64,000 nucleotides of DNA from Dyadobacter crusticola DSM 16708. Lineage in GTDB: Bacteria > Bacteroidota > Bacteroidia > Cytophagales > Spirosomataceae. Of the stretch, positions 18,542 through 26,631 are shown piece by piece. Numbering within the stretch: position 1 is the stretch's first letter; each line of letters starts with the position of its first letter. The position numbers were made by a program, and so were the translations under genes. The DNA is taken from assembly GCF_000701505.1 (NCBI RefSeq), contig NZ_JNJB01000005.1:248001-312000 (forward strand), in the 5' to 3' direction. The notes below the pieces were generated by a model. That model saw only the letters and a list, made by a program, of their open reading frames with translations. It ran no database searches and was not told the DNA's origin.

Positions 18542-19480
18542 TCAATTCAGTTTTGGAAGAACAGCTTCGATTTTTGCTCTTCTTGGTTCGTACTGAGGTG
18601 GAAGCATTAAGCCTGAACCTAGTTCCTCCACTGTTTCGTCCGTGGCAAAGCCGGGATTATCACTTGCAATCTCGAACAATACGCCACCCGGCTCACGGAA
18701 GTAAAGCGAATAGAAGTAATTTCTGTCGATCTTATCCGTGATCTGGTGACCTGCTTCCATTACTTTTTTACGGAATTCCATTAGGATATCATCGTTTGCA
18801 ACTCTGAATGCAACGTGGTGAACGGATCCACCGGCCACGTGTCCCGCTCTTTCACCGGGTACTTCCACCAGGTCAACAAGCGCCGCATTCTCTACTGCAT
18901 CTGTGATGAATCTGAAACGGTTCACACTTTGTTCCAGCAAACGGTACCCGAAAATATCAGTCAGGATTTTGGCTGTTTCTTCAATTTTATTGCTTGTAAT
19001 CGTGATATGGTGAAAACCGCGTGTTGCATGCTCGGCAGTAACCTCATTGGTTTCCCAAGGCTTTCTCAGGTCTGCTTTTGCAGGCACCGTCAATTCGAAT
19101 TTCAAACCATCGGGATCAAGAAATGTAAGATACTGCTCGCCAAACTTCTCCGATACCTTATTATAAGTCACTCCATTTGCCTCAAATCTTTTTAACCAAA
19201 AATCTAAACTGCCCTCGGGAACAGCATATCCGATTTCCGTTACCTGCCGCGTACCTCTCCTTCCAGCAGGAATTTGACTCCCCCAGGGAAAGAATGTCAG
19301 GATTGTTCCCGGCGTACCATTCTCGTCACCATAGTAGAAGTGATAGGTATTAGGGTCATCGAAATTGACGGTTTTTTTAACCATTCTCAAACCGAGTATA
19401 CGGGTGTAGAAATCGTAATTCTTTTTGGCATCACTTGCAATGGCTGTAATGTGATGTATCCCGCTGATCGTATTTTCCAT
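18542..19480 (-). CDS. Ring-cleaving dioxygenase, MhqO/glyoxalase (VOC) type
   Basis: A 312-residue cytosolic metalloenzyme of the vicinal-oxygen-chelate superfamily with two repeated halves, each beginning with a metal-ligand His: GIHHITAIASD at about residue 9 and GFHHITITSNK at about residue 155. Other ligands are likely in QYLTFLDPDGLKFEL and VHHVAFRV. It is annotated in relatives as ring-cleaving dioxygenase, MhqO in B. subtilis, thought to open hydroquinone-like rings. It is the first gene of a two-gene operon with the esterase. The MarR-type regulator MhqR of Bacillus is not present nearby. The substrate in this organism is inferred. Confidence 0.9.
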   Translation of the reverse strand: MENTISGIHHITAIASDAKKNYDFYTRILGLRMVKKTVNFDDPNTYHFYYGDENGTPGTILTFFPWGSQIPAGRRGTRQVTEIGYAVPEGSLDFWLKRFEANGVTYNKVSEKFGEQYLTFLDPDGLKFELTVPAKADLRKPWETNEVTAEHATRGFHHITITSNKIEETAKILTDIFGYRLLEQSVNRFRFITDAVENAALVDLVEVPGERAGHVAGGSVHHVAFRVANDDILMEFRKKVMEAGHQITDKIDRNYFYSLYFREPGGVLFEIASDNPGFATDETVEELGSGLMLPPQYEPRRAKIEAVLPKLN

Positions 19481-19848
19481 TTCGCTTTGTTGTTTAAATC
19501 CGTTTTTTATTTTGATGATACAAAGCTACGGCATCGACGAGGCCCAAAACATTGAACTAGGACAAGAAAACAGGAGATATTTAGAGACAGAATCACGAAC
19601 TATTTATAAAGCAATGAATAAGCTTATAACCGTTCTTTCTGCCGTTTCACCCGGCAGATAATTAGAGTTGCTCCTGCTGATTTCTCCATTCCAACTTTGA
19701 TATATTCGTCACAGTTCGCTTTCAATCCAGGTCAAATTACGCGTGCCTTCATGCAACCTAAGGCAGTGGGGCGAGCTATGCCTTTTGCGTGAATTGCGGT
19801 GTTGATTTTGTTCGGATCTCATTCAATACGCTACTAAATCATTCGTGT
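19481..19848. promoter_or_regulatory. Divergent intergenic region with MhqO-side promoter
   Basis: 368 bp between the MhqO-like gene and the T9SS-exported esterase. On the minus strand TAGCTTTG (19521-19528) matches the -7 box TAnnTTTG, with TTTG at 19545-19548 sixteen bases before it, a little short of the usual -33 spacing. The rest, including the side facing the esterase, shows no clear promoter, repeat or small gene. The MhqR site of Bacillus was not found. Confidence 0.45.
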
Positions 19849-21837
19849 ATGAAGAAAATTTTACAACTGATTGCATCAATTATCATCCTACATTCTGCTC
19901 AACCAAGCCTTGCGCAGGTTGTAGTAAGTTTCCCTGCTGAACGTGCTGTCTTCCAAAGAAACAATGCAGATGAGGCCAGCGTATATATCGGAGGGTACCT
20001 CACGAAATCTTACCAGCAGATCGAAGCCCGTTTTGTTCCCTGGATTGCTGGCGAAGGGGAAGCCGCTCCTGCCGGCGGCGGCTGGACAATAATTGATAAC
20101 ACCATAGAAGCCGGTCACTTCTACGGCTCGATGAATGTAAAAGGCGGCTGGTACAGGCTTGAAGTGCGCGCTGTGAAAGCAGGCAGCGAGCCGGTAGTAA
20201 CAACGGTGCAGCACGTCGGTGTCGGCGAAGTGTTCGTAGTTGCAGGACAATCCAATGCTACCGGCGGCGATTCCAATCCAAACGGGCCGGGTGCAGCACA
20301 CGATCAGGTCAACAGTGTCGATTATCAAAATTTAAATGCGGGCAGCATTACTCCTTATCCTTCGCTGGAACTGCCTTGTCCAGAGTTTGTACAACTGGGC
20401 GCGAATGTAAAAACGGCTCCGTTCGGCAACTACGCGTGGTGCTGGGGATCATTTGGTGACAAGATTTATGAGAAGTTCAGGGTTCCTGTCATGATCTTCA
20501 ATGCGGGCTGGTCAAGTACAGGCGTAGAAAACTGGAAACAATCCATTGACCCGAACACCTCGCCAGTCAGCGCTTTTGGCTACACCTTTCCAGCCGGAAT
20601 GCCATTTGGTCACCTGCGCATCGCGCTGAACTACTATATTGCCCAACTGGGCGTCCGCGCCGTGCTCTGGCACCAGGGCGAAACCGACAATTACCTCGAA
20701 CAGCCCGGCGACAACACTTACAGCCGCTACATTTCGAACCTGTGGGAAGTAATCAGCGCCAGCCGCTCGCTGACTGGCAAAAGCAATCTTGCCTGGATCG
20801 TTGCACGCGCTTCCAGGTTTACCGTGGGCGGTACCAGCCGGGTTTCTGCCAATGTAATCAATGCACAAAATGAGCTCGTCAATAATGATGGAACTTACCC
20901 GCACGTGTATCCAGGGCCGGAAACGGATCCTTATTACGACACAAACTATCGCAGCGACGAGATTCATTTCAGGGGCGATGGCGTGACAATGTCGCCTGAC
21001 GGACAAGTGTATTCCGGACTGATCCACCTGGCGGGCTTCTGGTCGGACAAGATAACCCCGGAATTTCTTGCACAGTCAGAACCCTGTACTGCGACGCCCC
21101 CGCCTGCTGTATCCGCGGCTTATAACTCAGGAAGCTCTCAAATTACATTCACCGGACCTGCTACCCAGGCTGGCTCGCAGTACCAGTGGTTTGGCAGTAA
21201 TTGCAATCAAATCGAAAATACCTCACAGCAATGGACAGTAGGCCCAGGAGTTTACCGCCTGAAAATTGTGGACGCCAATCGAAATACAATCCTGTCGCCG
21301 CAGCTTTCCGTAACCGGGTTCTTACTTCCCGTAACGTGGAAAAGTTTTACTGCGAAATCGAACAACAATGGCCGGGTAATGGTTGAATGGGCCACCTCAG
21401 CCGAGGTCCGAGCGTCGCATTTTGAAGTAGAGCGCAGCACGAACGCCACTTCTTTTGAAATCATCAAATCAGTTGCCGCCGCTGGTAACACACACCATTC
21501 GACAACGTATCAGTTCGAAGATGAATTCCTGCTGCCTGGCACCTACTATTATAGAATAAAACAGGTAGACGACAATGGTGATTTTGAACATACCCGCATA
21601 ATTCCTGTTCAAATCGACGGCTCAGAAACGGTGAGTGCATTTCCCAATCCTGTGATGGACCAACTGAATATCCGGTCGCAGCTTGCCTTGGAGAATGTGG
21701 AGCTGATCAATGCAGCTGGCAGGTCAGTTTTCAAATCTGCAACAACCAGCAAAAGCATGGAAGTGGATATGAGGAAGATGCCCGGCGGTATTTATACCAT
21801 TGTTGTTGGCACCAAAAGCATCAGGATTGTGAGATAA
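19849..21837 (+). CDS. SGNH/sialate-esterase-like protein exported by type IX secretion
   Basis: A 662-residue secreted protein. The ATG at 19849 starts a clear signal peptide (MKKILQLIASIIILHSAQ, cleavage after SLAQ); an upstream in-frame start would hide it. A domain like that of sialate O-acetylesterases follows, with GQSNATGG (Ser nucleophile), WHQGETDN and a C-terminal DEIHFRGDG (Asp/His). After it come an Ig-like region and a fibronectin-like segment, then a type A T9SS sorting domain over the last 70 residues (AFPNPVMDQLNI to SIRIVR). It is expected at the cell surface or outside, acting on acetylated glycans. The exact ester is unknown. The upstream gene is divergent. Confidence 0.88.
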   Translation: MKKILQLIASIIILHSAQPSLAQVVVSFPAERAVFQRNNADEASVYIGGYLTKSYQQIEARFVPWIAGEGEAAPAGGGWTIIDNTIEAGHFYGSMNVKGGWYRLEVRAVKAGSEPVVTTVQHVGVGEVFVVAGQSNATGGDSNPNGPGAAHDQVNSVDYQNLNAGSITPYPSLELPCPEFVQLGANVKTAPFGNYAWCWGSFGDKIYEKFRVPVMIFNAGWSSTGVENWKQSIDPNTSPVSAFGYTFPAGMPFGHLRIALNYYIAQLGVRAVLWHQGETDNYLEQPGDNTYSRYISNLWEVISASRSLTGKSNLAWIVARASRFTVGGTSRVSANVINAQNELVNNDGTYPHVYPGPETDPYYDTNYRSDEIHFRGDGVTMSPDGQVYSGLIHLAGFWSDKITPEFLAQSEPCTATPPPAVSAAYNSGSSQITFTGPATQAGSQYQWFGSNCNQIENTSQQWTVGPGVYRLKIVDANRNTILSPQLSVTGFLLPVTWKSFTAKSNNNGRVMVEWATSAEVRASHFEVERSTNATSFEIIKSVAAAGNTHHSTTYQFEDEFLLPGTYYYRIKQVDDNGDFEHTRIIPVQIDGSETVSAFPNPVMDQLNIRSQLALENVELINAAGRSVFKSATTSKSMEVDMRKMPGGIYTIVVGTKSIRIVR

Positions 21838-21945
21838 GCTTTCGCGCCCTTTTGGCGGATTGTTAAACAGCAATCCGTCACATTGGCACATTTCATCTGC
21901 TGGCCGTTTTTTTGACCATGATGAAAAAAGCTAAACTCAGCAGTT

Positions 21946-22872
21946 ATGGATACGTTTTCAACTATGATAATCAGCGCGGTGGATCAGATCAAGAACGCCG
22001 TCGTCAAGATAGATACCTTCAAAACAAACAATGGTAAGCTCCGGCCTGCTGGCTCGGGTTCCGGCTTCATATTTTCCTCCGACGGTTTTATTTTCACAAA
22101 CAGCCACGTGGTCGAAGGCGCGGAGAAGATCATGGTAAGTCTTTTGAATGAAAATGAAATTGAGGCAACGCTTGTCGGAAAAGACCCGGATACAGATCTG
22201 GCTATTTTGAAAATCTACACGGAGGGGTACTCGGTAGCCAAACTGGGTGACGCCAGTCAGTTGCAGATCGGGCAATTTGTGATCGCGATCGGAAATCCTT
22301 ATGGATATCAGCATACTGTTACAACGGGCGTTGTAAGTGCATTGGGACGGACTTTACAGACGCAATCTGGCCGAATGGTTGATAATGTGATCCAATCCGA
22401 CGCTGCATTGAACCCTGGAAACTCGGGTGGGCCGATGATCAACACGGATGGCGAAGTAGTAGGCGTAAATACAGCCGTGATCCAGGGCGCTCAGGGTCTG
22501 AGTTTTTCTGTTGACATTAATACAGCCAAGGAGATTGCGCGCCAGCTGATCCGCGACGGAAAGGTGTTTAAGGCTTATCTGGGTTTGCAGTTGCAGGATG
22601 TACCTGTGAATGAGAAAATCAGGCAGCATTACAAGCTTCCGAACAAGAGCGGCATTTTTGTCACCCACATCGAAGAAAACACCCCCGCATCGCGCTCTCA
22701 GCTGTTGGAAGGTGACATTATCGTTTCTTTCAATGATAGACCGGTGAGTAATTCCAATGAACTGTTCAGGGAGCTTACGCGCCGGGAAATACTGAATGTG
22801 ACGAACATTTCTGTATTACGCCACACAGAATTGCTCCATTTCATCATCGTACCGACCGAGAAGAAAGCTTAG
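21946..22872 (+). CDS. HtrA-like trypsin-fold protease with PDZ domain, no signal peptide
   Basis: A 308-residue serine protease of the DegP/HtrA family. The triad is H54 (TNSHVV), D84 (DTDLAI) and S160 (NPGNSGGP). A PDZ domain fills residues about 205-300. There is no signal peptide or membrane helix, which is unusual because most HtrA proteins act in the periplasm; the start is set by the ATG at 21946 and no upstream in-frame leader is visible. It may be a cytosolic protease or use a route not seen here. Its stop codon overlaps that of the convergent HTH gene. Confidence 0.9.
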   Translation: MDTFSTMIISAVDQIKNAVVKIDTFKTNNGKLRPAGSGSGFIFSSDGFIFTNSHVVEGAEKIMVSLLNENEIEATLVGKDPDTDLAILKIYTEGYSVAKLGDASQLQIGQFVIAIGNPYGYQHTVTTGVVSALGRTLQTQSGRMVDNVIQSDAALNPGNSGGPMINTDGEVVGVNTAVIQGAQGLSFSVDINTAKEIARQLIRDGKVFKAYLGLQLQDVPVNEKIRQHYKLPNKSGIFVTHIEENTPASRSQLLEGDIIVSFNDRPVSNSNELFRELTRREILNVTNISVLRHTELLHFIIVPTEKKA

Positions 22873-23192
22873 CCCGCCTGCACTGTATCTTGAAAAGGTA
22901 GCTCGATTAATTTAATCCCGAGGATCTTTTCAAGCTTACAGATGGTGTCAAGCGTCATATTTTCAGACCCGCGAACGAGCTTGTTCACGTACTGCGGCGA
23001 GCATTGCATTTCCTTTGCAAGATCCTTCTGACTCATTTTGCGTTCTCTCAGCCTCCGCAAAATGGCCAGGCTGATCTTAAACGACACATCCATCCAAGCC
23101 GCATTTTCTGCTCTGAAACGCGCCTCATCCTGCCATTCAAGATCGACTACCGCCCGCTTGATGACCTTCTCTTTCACCTTTTGAATACTCAT
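22869..23192 (-). CDS. XRE-family HTH protein, probable antitoxin
   Basis: A 107-residue DNA-binding protein. A Cro/C1-type helix-turn-helix lies at residues 45-95 (KMSQKDLAKEMQCSPQYVNK). The N-terminal 40 residues are charged and helical, a likely contact surface for a partner. It is 11 bp downstream of a gene whose product has a toxin-like C-terminus, in the toxin-first order of HigBA modules. Its 3' end overlaps the stop of the protease gene by four bases. The HTH call is firm, the antitoxin role is inferred from arrangement. Confidence 0.85.
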   Translation of the reverse strand: MSIQKVKEKVIKRAVVDLEWQDEARFRAENAAWMDVSFKISLAILRRLRERKMSQKDLAKEMQCSPQYVNKLVRGSENMTLDTICKLEKILGIKLIELPFQDTVQAG

Positions 23193-23203
23193 AGTTCTGA
23201 TAT

Positions 23204-23755
23204 TTAAAACAGTTCGAAAATTCCAAATTCGTCACTCTCGTCAGTCCGCAAATAATTCACTACTGCGTCCAGTTTACGAAGCTCCTTCAACAAATGCGCG
23301 CGCTCATTCATAGTCCTTGTCAGTTTAATAGCGCCGCCCGTAATGATGAAAAAATTCACATCTACTCTCACAGCATAAATCCGCAGCCAACTCTGCCTCT
23401 GATCACCACTTGCTTTACTTTTTTCAAAAGTATCGAGGCGCTGAGTACCATTATGTAATGGCCGGAACAACGTTGAGAGCCCCTCGTACTTGCTTCTCAT
23501 TCCCCTCTCCGCTATCGTTAGCAAACGCTTTTCAAGCCTTGCTGCCTCGTGCCTCGTTCTTAATACAGCATCTTCCACAGTAACACCTCGCCAAAATTCC
23601 TCTAAATCCCGCTTATGAGTTTCGAAAAACTCTTCCAGATACAAAGCGTCATTCCATTCCGCAAATAACCTTGCAAACTCGTGACGTGCCTCGGAACCAA
23701 ACCGAACCGTGTAAAGGCTATACGGAACCACCACAAAGATACTACTAATCTTCAT
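23204..23755 (-). CDS. Hypothetical protein, candidate toxin of a TA pair
   Basis: A 183-residue soluble protein. The central part is charged and helical (FAEWNDALYLEEFFETHKRD). The C-terminal third has a beta-strand run with WLRIYAVRVD, ITGGAIKLTRTM and a final helix NERAHLLKELRKLDAVVNYL, which resembles the C-terminal half of RelE/HigB-like proteins encoded next to XRE genes in Bacteroidota; that likeness is from memory. It is followed after 11 bp by the HTH gene. No catalytic residues can be assigned. It could equally be an uncharacterised partner of the HTH protein without toxicity. Confidence 0.6.
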   Translation of the reverse strand: MKISSIFVVVPYSLYTVRFGSEARHEFARLFAEWNDALYLEEFFETHKRDLEEFWRGVTVEDAVLRTRHEAARLEKRLLTIAERGMRSKYEGLSTLFRPLHNGTQRLDTFEKSKASGDQRQSWLRIYAVRVDVNFFIITGGAIKLTRTMNERAHLLKELRKLDAVVNYLRTDESDEFGIFELF

Positions 23756-24019
23756 AAATCAACCTATAAGTTTATTTTGTTTTAATATTTTCTATTCCTC
23801 CATTTAGACGACAGTTCGGGAGATTGGTAACGCGCTGAAAAGAAATAGGAGAAGACCGGCTATGCGACAAGCTTACATTCTGCCGGAAGCATTTGTCATT
23901 GACTGATATAGCAGCCTGCAAATGGCACTTATGCGCTTTTTTTGACTGGCTCGGGAATGAAAAGCACGCTTTGTTGTGTTGAAGTTGCAAGTCACCAACA
24001 ACAACGTTACCGATCAGTT

Positions 24020-24352
24020 ATGAATTGGATTGCAATCAATAGTGAAGAAGAAGTTCAGAAAATACACCAGTCAGGCGAATATTCCATTATTTACAAGCAT
24101 AGCCCAAGATGCATGACAAGCCTGATGGCGTATCGCCAGCTGAAAATGGACGTTAACGCTGCCCCTGAGATCTCCACTCCTATTTACATTGTGGATGTAA
24201 TCAGCAACCGGAGAGAGTCAATGGCTATTGCTGAAAGCTTCCAAGTGCAGCACCAGTCGCCGCAGATCCTCGTTGTGAAGAACGGGGAATGCATTTATGA
24301 TGCCTCTCATGAAGCAGTATCCCTGCGGGATACACTCGCACATATAAATTAA
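24020..24352 (+). CDS. ytxJ: Bacillithiol-system redox protein YtxJ (monothiol)
   Basis: A 110-residue cytosolic thioredoxin-fold protein of the YtxJ family, predicted to remove bacillithiol from mixed disulfides. The family motif is visible near residue 24 as YKHSPRCMTS, with a single cysteine rather than CxxC, followed by the strand PIYIVDVI and the cis-proline region QSPQILVVKNGE. I chose the ATG at 24020 because the longer frame adds 26 residues that do not resemble the family. It implies that the organism uses bacillithiol. It stands alone and ends in a strong terminator. Confidence 0.9.
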   Translation: MNWIAINSEEEVQKIHQSGEYSIIYKHSPRCMTSLMAYRQLKMDVNAAPEISTPIYIVDVISNRRESMAIAESFQVQHQSPQILVVKNGECIYDASHEAVSLRDTLAHIN

Positions 24353-24357
24353 GAAAC

Positions 24358-24395
24358 TGGAAGTGAGGATTTAAGAAACTCACTTCCAATTTTTT
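24358..24395 (+). terminator. Rho-independent terminator of ytxJ
   Basis: Nine-base arms TGGAAGTGA and TCACTTCCA (24358-24366 and 24380-24388) with a 13-base loop, followed directly by ATTTTTT. It lies 5 bp after the ytxJ stop. Confidence 0.88.
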
Positions 24396-24439
24396 GAAAA
24401 TTACAGATGGATTATTTCCATTTAAATGGATTAATTCCA

Positions 24440-24447
24440 TAACTTTG
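24440..24447 (+). promoter_or_regulatory. Likely -7 box of the small gene at 24471
   Basis: TAACTTTG matches TAnnTTTG and lies 23 bp before the ATG. A T-rich TTATTTC about 21 bp upstream could serve as the -33 box but does not match well. Confidence 0.45.
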
Positions 24448-24470
24448 GAGCGTTATTTACGTCAACGAAC

Positions 24471-24677
24471 ATGGAAAAGCTGCATTATACGATTGTATCG
24501 GAGGAGATGGTCTGGCTGTGGTATTACGACCAGCTGGGCAGTAAGCACATCAAGGAGTTGCTTGCAAGGGACGCAATGGATTTTGTAAAAAACATGAAAG
24601 CAGCCACGCAGCCCGACAGCGTTGCAGCAGAACCCACTCCTGATTTTCCGCAAACAGGTTTATTGGCAATCAGGTAA
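24471..24677 (+). CDS. Small hypothetical protein
   Basis: A 68-residue soluble protein with an N-terminal aromatic stretch (EEMVWLWYYDQLG) and a helical middle, ending in a Pro-rich tail. I recognise no family. A promoter-like TAACTTTG before it and a strong terminator after it support a real, independently transcribed gene. Alternative frames over the same DNA lack such flanks. Confidence 0.6.
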   Translation: MEKLHYTIVSEEMVWLWYYDQLGSKHIKELLARDAMDFVKNMKAATQPDSVAAEPTPDFPQTGLLAIR

Positions 24678-24740
24678 CAGCCGGGTTAACATCTGGCGAC
24701 TCACACGTATTTCCTAACACTTCATCTATAACAAACTCAA

Positions 24741-24764
24741 AAGAGCAGCCCTCGGGCTGCTCTT
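24741..24764. terminator. Bidirectional rho-independent terminator
   Basis: Eleven-base perfect arms AAGAGCAGCCC and GGGCTGCTCTT around a tight turn. It separates the small plus-strand gene at 24471 from the end of the minus-strand SelA-like gene at 24781 and probably serves both. Confidence 0.85.
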
Positions 24765-24780
24765 CTTGTATGCAATGAAA

Positions 24781-26391
24781 TCAGGTAGCCAGCGGTGGGC
24801 CCGAAGGAATAAAAACCTTTTCCCGTTTGTATTTGAATTTATACTTTTTGGCTGTGAATTTAGCTGTCATATACTCGCCCATGTAAATGGAACCCGTCAT
24901 CACATCGTCCTTCACAGTACCAGAGAACAGAAACGTGATCGCGTCGGCAGGCTGCCTGTCTGTACTGCGCATTCTGAACTCATTTCCCTCGACAGTTCCT
25001 TGCAGCTCACGGACGCTGAACTCCCCTTTATGCGACCCATTCAGCCAGTTTCCGTCCTGTTCAATGATCAGCGAATGCTTGCTTTTGCTGGAAAAGAACT
25101 CGATATCTGCGTCCCAGTGACCTTTGAGCGAAACGGAAGCTGCTGCCATTTCGGTCTTTTGTGCGGTTCTTTTTTGAGATAAAACCTCCACGAGCCGGTC
25201 TGCTACTACTTTTTCGTCGCCGGGCTGCATTTGTCCCGTTGTAATAGTCACGAATGTTTCATCATTTTTGGTGCCGCCGCCCAATGCGATCCTCGGCTTG
25301 CTACGACCGAAAAGCTCCGCTACTTCTTCTCCCGTGATCTTCAACTTCGCAGCATCCCAGGTTACCCGCAAAACCGGTGTTCTGTTTGAAAGGTCTTTGG
25401 GCTCTATCACGGTGGTTTTCACGGAATCCACCGTTGTAACTTTTTTAGAAATGCTGTCGAGCCACGACAACCATCTTTTCCATTCACCAGCATGGTCCCT
25501 TTTAGTCCAGGCTTCCACTGCGGCGATCATACCCATTGTTTCCTCGCGCCCTACTTTATTATCCCTTCCCGGACCATGATGCGGTGCGCTTGCCTGCCAG
25601 GCCGACATCAGCAGGTCTTTCCGTCCTAACACAAGCCCCGCGCACTGGGGACCGCACAAAGCTTTTCCACCACTGTAAACCACCACATCAGCACCCAACT
25701 TCAAATGTACGTTCGGGATTGTAAGATCCTCGGCTGCTGCGTCAATCAGAATGGGAATGTTTTTGGTTTTAGCGATCTTGGAAATAGCTTCCAGGGAAAC
25801 AGGCCCGCTCATTGATTCCGGACACGCCATTAAATAAATCATCGCTGTCCTGGGATTAATCGCATTCGAAAGCTCCTCGATCGTATCAATGGTTACCAGC
25901 TGCACGCCCACATTCCGCAATGCATGATCATAAACGTTCCGTGAGTACCTCGGTACGATCACTTCCGTTTTTTCAAAACCGGATAAATCGGGTATCCTGA
26001 CCAGCTTCTCCGGGTTGCCACCGGTCACGCAGGCAACAGTAACGTGTTTCAGCCCCGCAGCACAGCCAGAGGATACCAGGCCCCATTCAGCGCCAGTCAA
26101 CTCTGAAAGGCGTTTTCCCGCGGCAAATGCAAGTTCATCGTATTGTACGAAAACCTGCGCAGCTGCATCCATTGCCGCCCGCACTTCCGGCCGCTCGACG
26201 GAGCCGCCGATAATGGTAAATGTACCCCGGCAATTGATAATCGGCTCCACACCGATCGCCTGGTAAATCTGCTTGCCCGCTGCCGCGTCGTTCATTGCAA
26301 CGGTTGCAGGGTCTTCCTGGCGGGAAGGCAGCATCACGCCGCCAGCGAGTGGCAGCATCGACAAATCTTTGAGAGCATCTCTTCTTTTCAT
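24781..26391 (-). CDS. SelA-like PLP-dependent enzyme with Tat-like leader and C-terminal beta domain
   Basis: A 536-residue protein. The N-terminus MKRRDALKDLSMLPLAGG resembles the twin-arginine leaders of Bacteroidota, so export is likely. Residues about 45-400 have the fold of the SelA/DgaE-type aminotransferase group, with the PLP lysine K243 in YSGGKALCGP and the Asp of ILIDAAAED near 217. These relatives act on seryl-tRNA, 2-amino-sugars or D-glucosaminate-6-phosphate; the substrate here is unknown. The last 115 residues are a separate beta-rich domain (WDADIEFFSSKSKHSLIIEQ and on) of a lipocalin-like look. A secreted PLP enzyme is odd, since PLP is bound in the cytosol; Tat export of a folded protein would solve that. 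Confidence 0.82.
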   Translation of the reverse strand: MKRRDALKDLSMLPLAGGVMLPSRQEDPATVAMNDAAAGKQIYQAIGVEPIINCRGTFTIIGGSVERPEVRAAMDAAAQVFVQYDELAFAAGKRLSELTGAEWGLVSSGCAAGLKHVTVACVTGGNPEKLVRIPDLSGFEKTEVIVPRYSRNVYDHALRNVGVQLVTIDTIEELSNAINPRTAMIYLMACPESMSGPVSLEAISKIAKTKNIPILIDAAAEDLTIPNVHLKLGADVVVYSGGKALCGPQCAGLVLGRKDLLMSAWQASAPHHGPGRDNKVGREETMGMIAAVEAWTKRDHAGEWKRWLSWLDSISKKVTTVDSVKTTVIEPKDLSNRTPVLRVTWDAAKLKITGEEVAELFGRSKPRIALGGGTKNDETFVTITTGQMQPGDEKVVADRLVEVLSQKRTAQKTEMAAASVSLKGHWDADIEFFSSKSKHSLIIEQDGNWLNGSHKGEFSVRELQGTVEGNEFRMRSTDRQPADAITFLFSGTVKDDVMTGSIYMGEYMTAKFTAKKYKFKYKREKVFIPSGPPLAT

Positions 26392-26631
26392 TACTTTCCG
26401 GTGGGTGTTTAGGAAATATCTAGCGATTTTATTCTGCGAATGAGAAAATCAACAACACACGTCAATAAAAAACTCAAACTTCAACCAAATATAATAATCC
26501 TTTTCGGGTAGGTTAACGAATAAGCTAAAAGCCTTTATCAAATCTAATAAAAGCGCTGATATTTTATAAAGGCATGCAACGTCCTGCTGTTTTGCTTCTC
26601 CTTTACCAGAGTTTTGCAAAACCAACCAGCC

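Noticed and set aside
19789..19848. Upstream start for the T9SS-exported esterase
   Set aside because: It would place 20 polar residues before a clear signal peptide.
21856..21877. Hairpin CGGATTG/CAATCCG between the esterase and HtrA genes
   Set aside because: Seven pairs and no T run; not convincing as a terminator.
23772..23990. A 72-residue minus-strand frame between the TA-like pair and ytxJ
   Set aside because: Cys/Ser/Lys-rich composition without domain or start signal; looks like chance.
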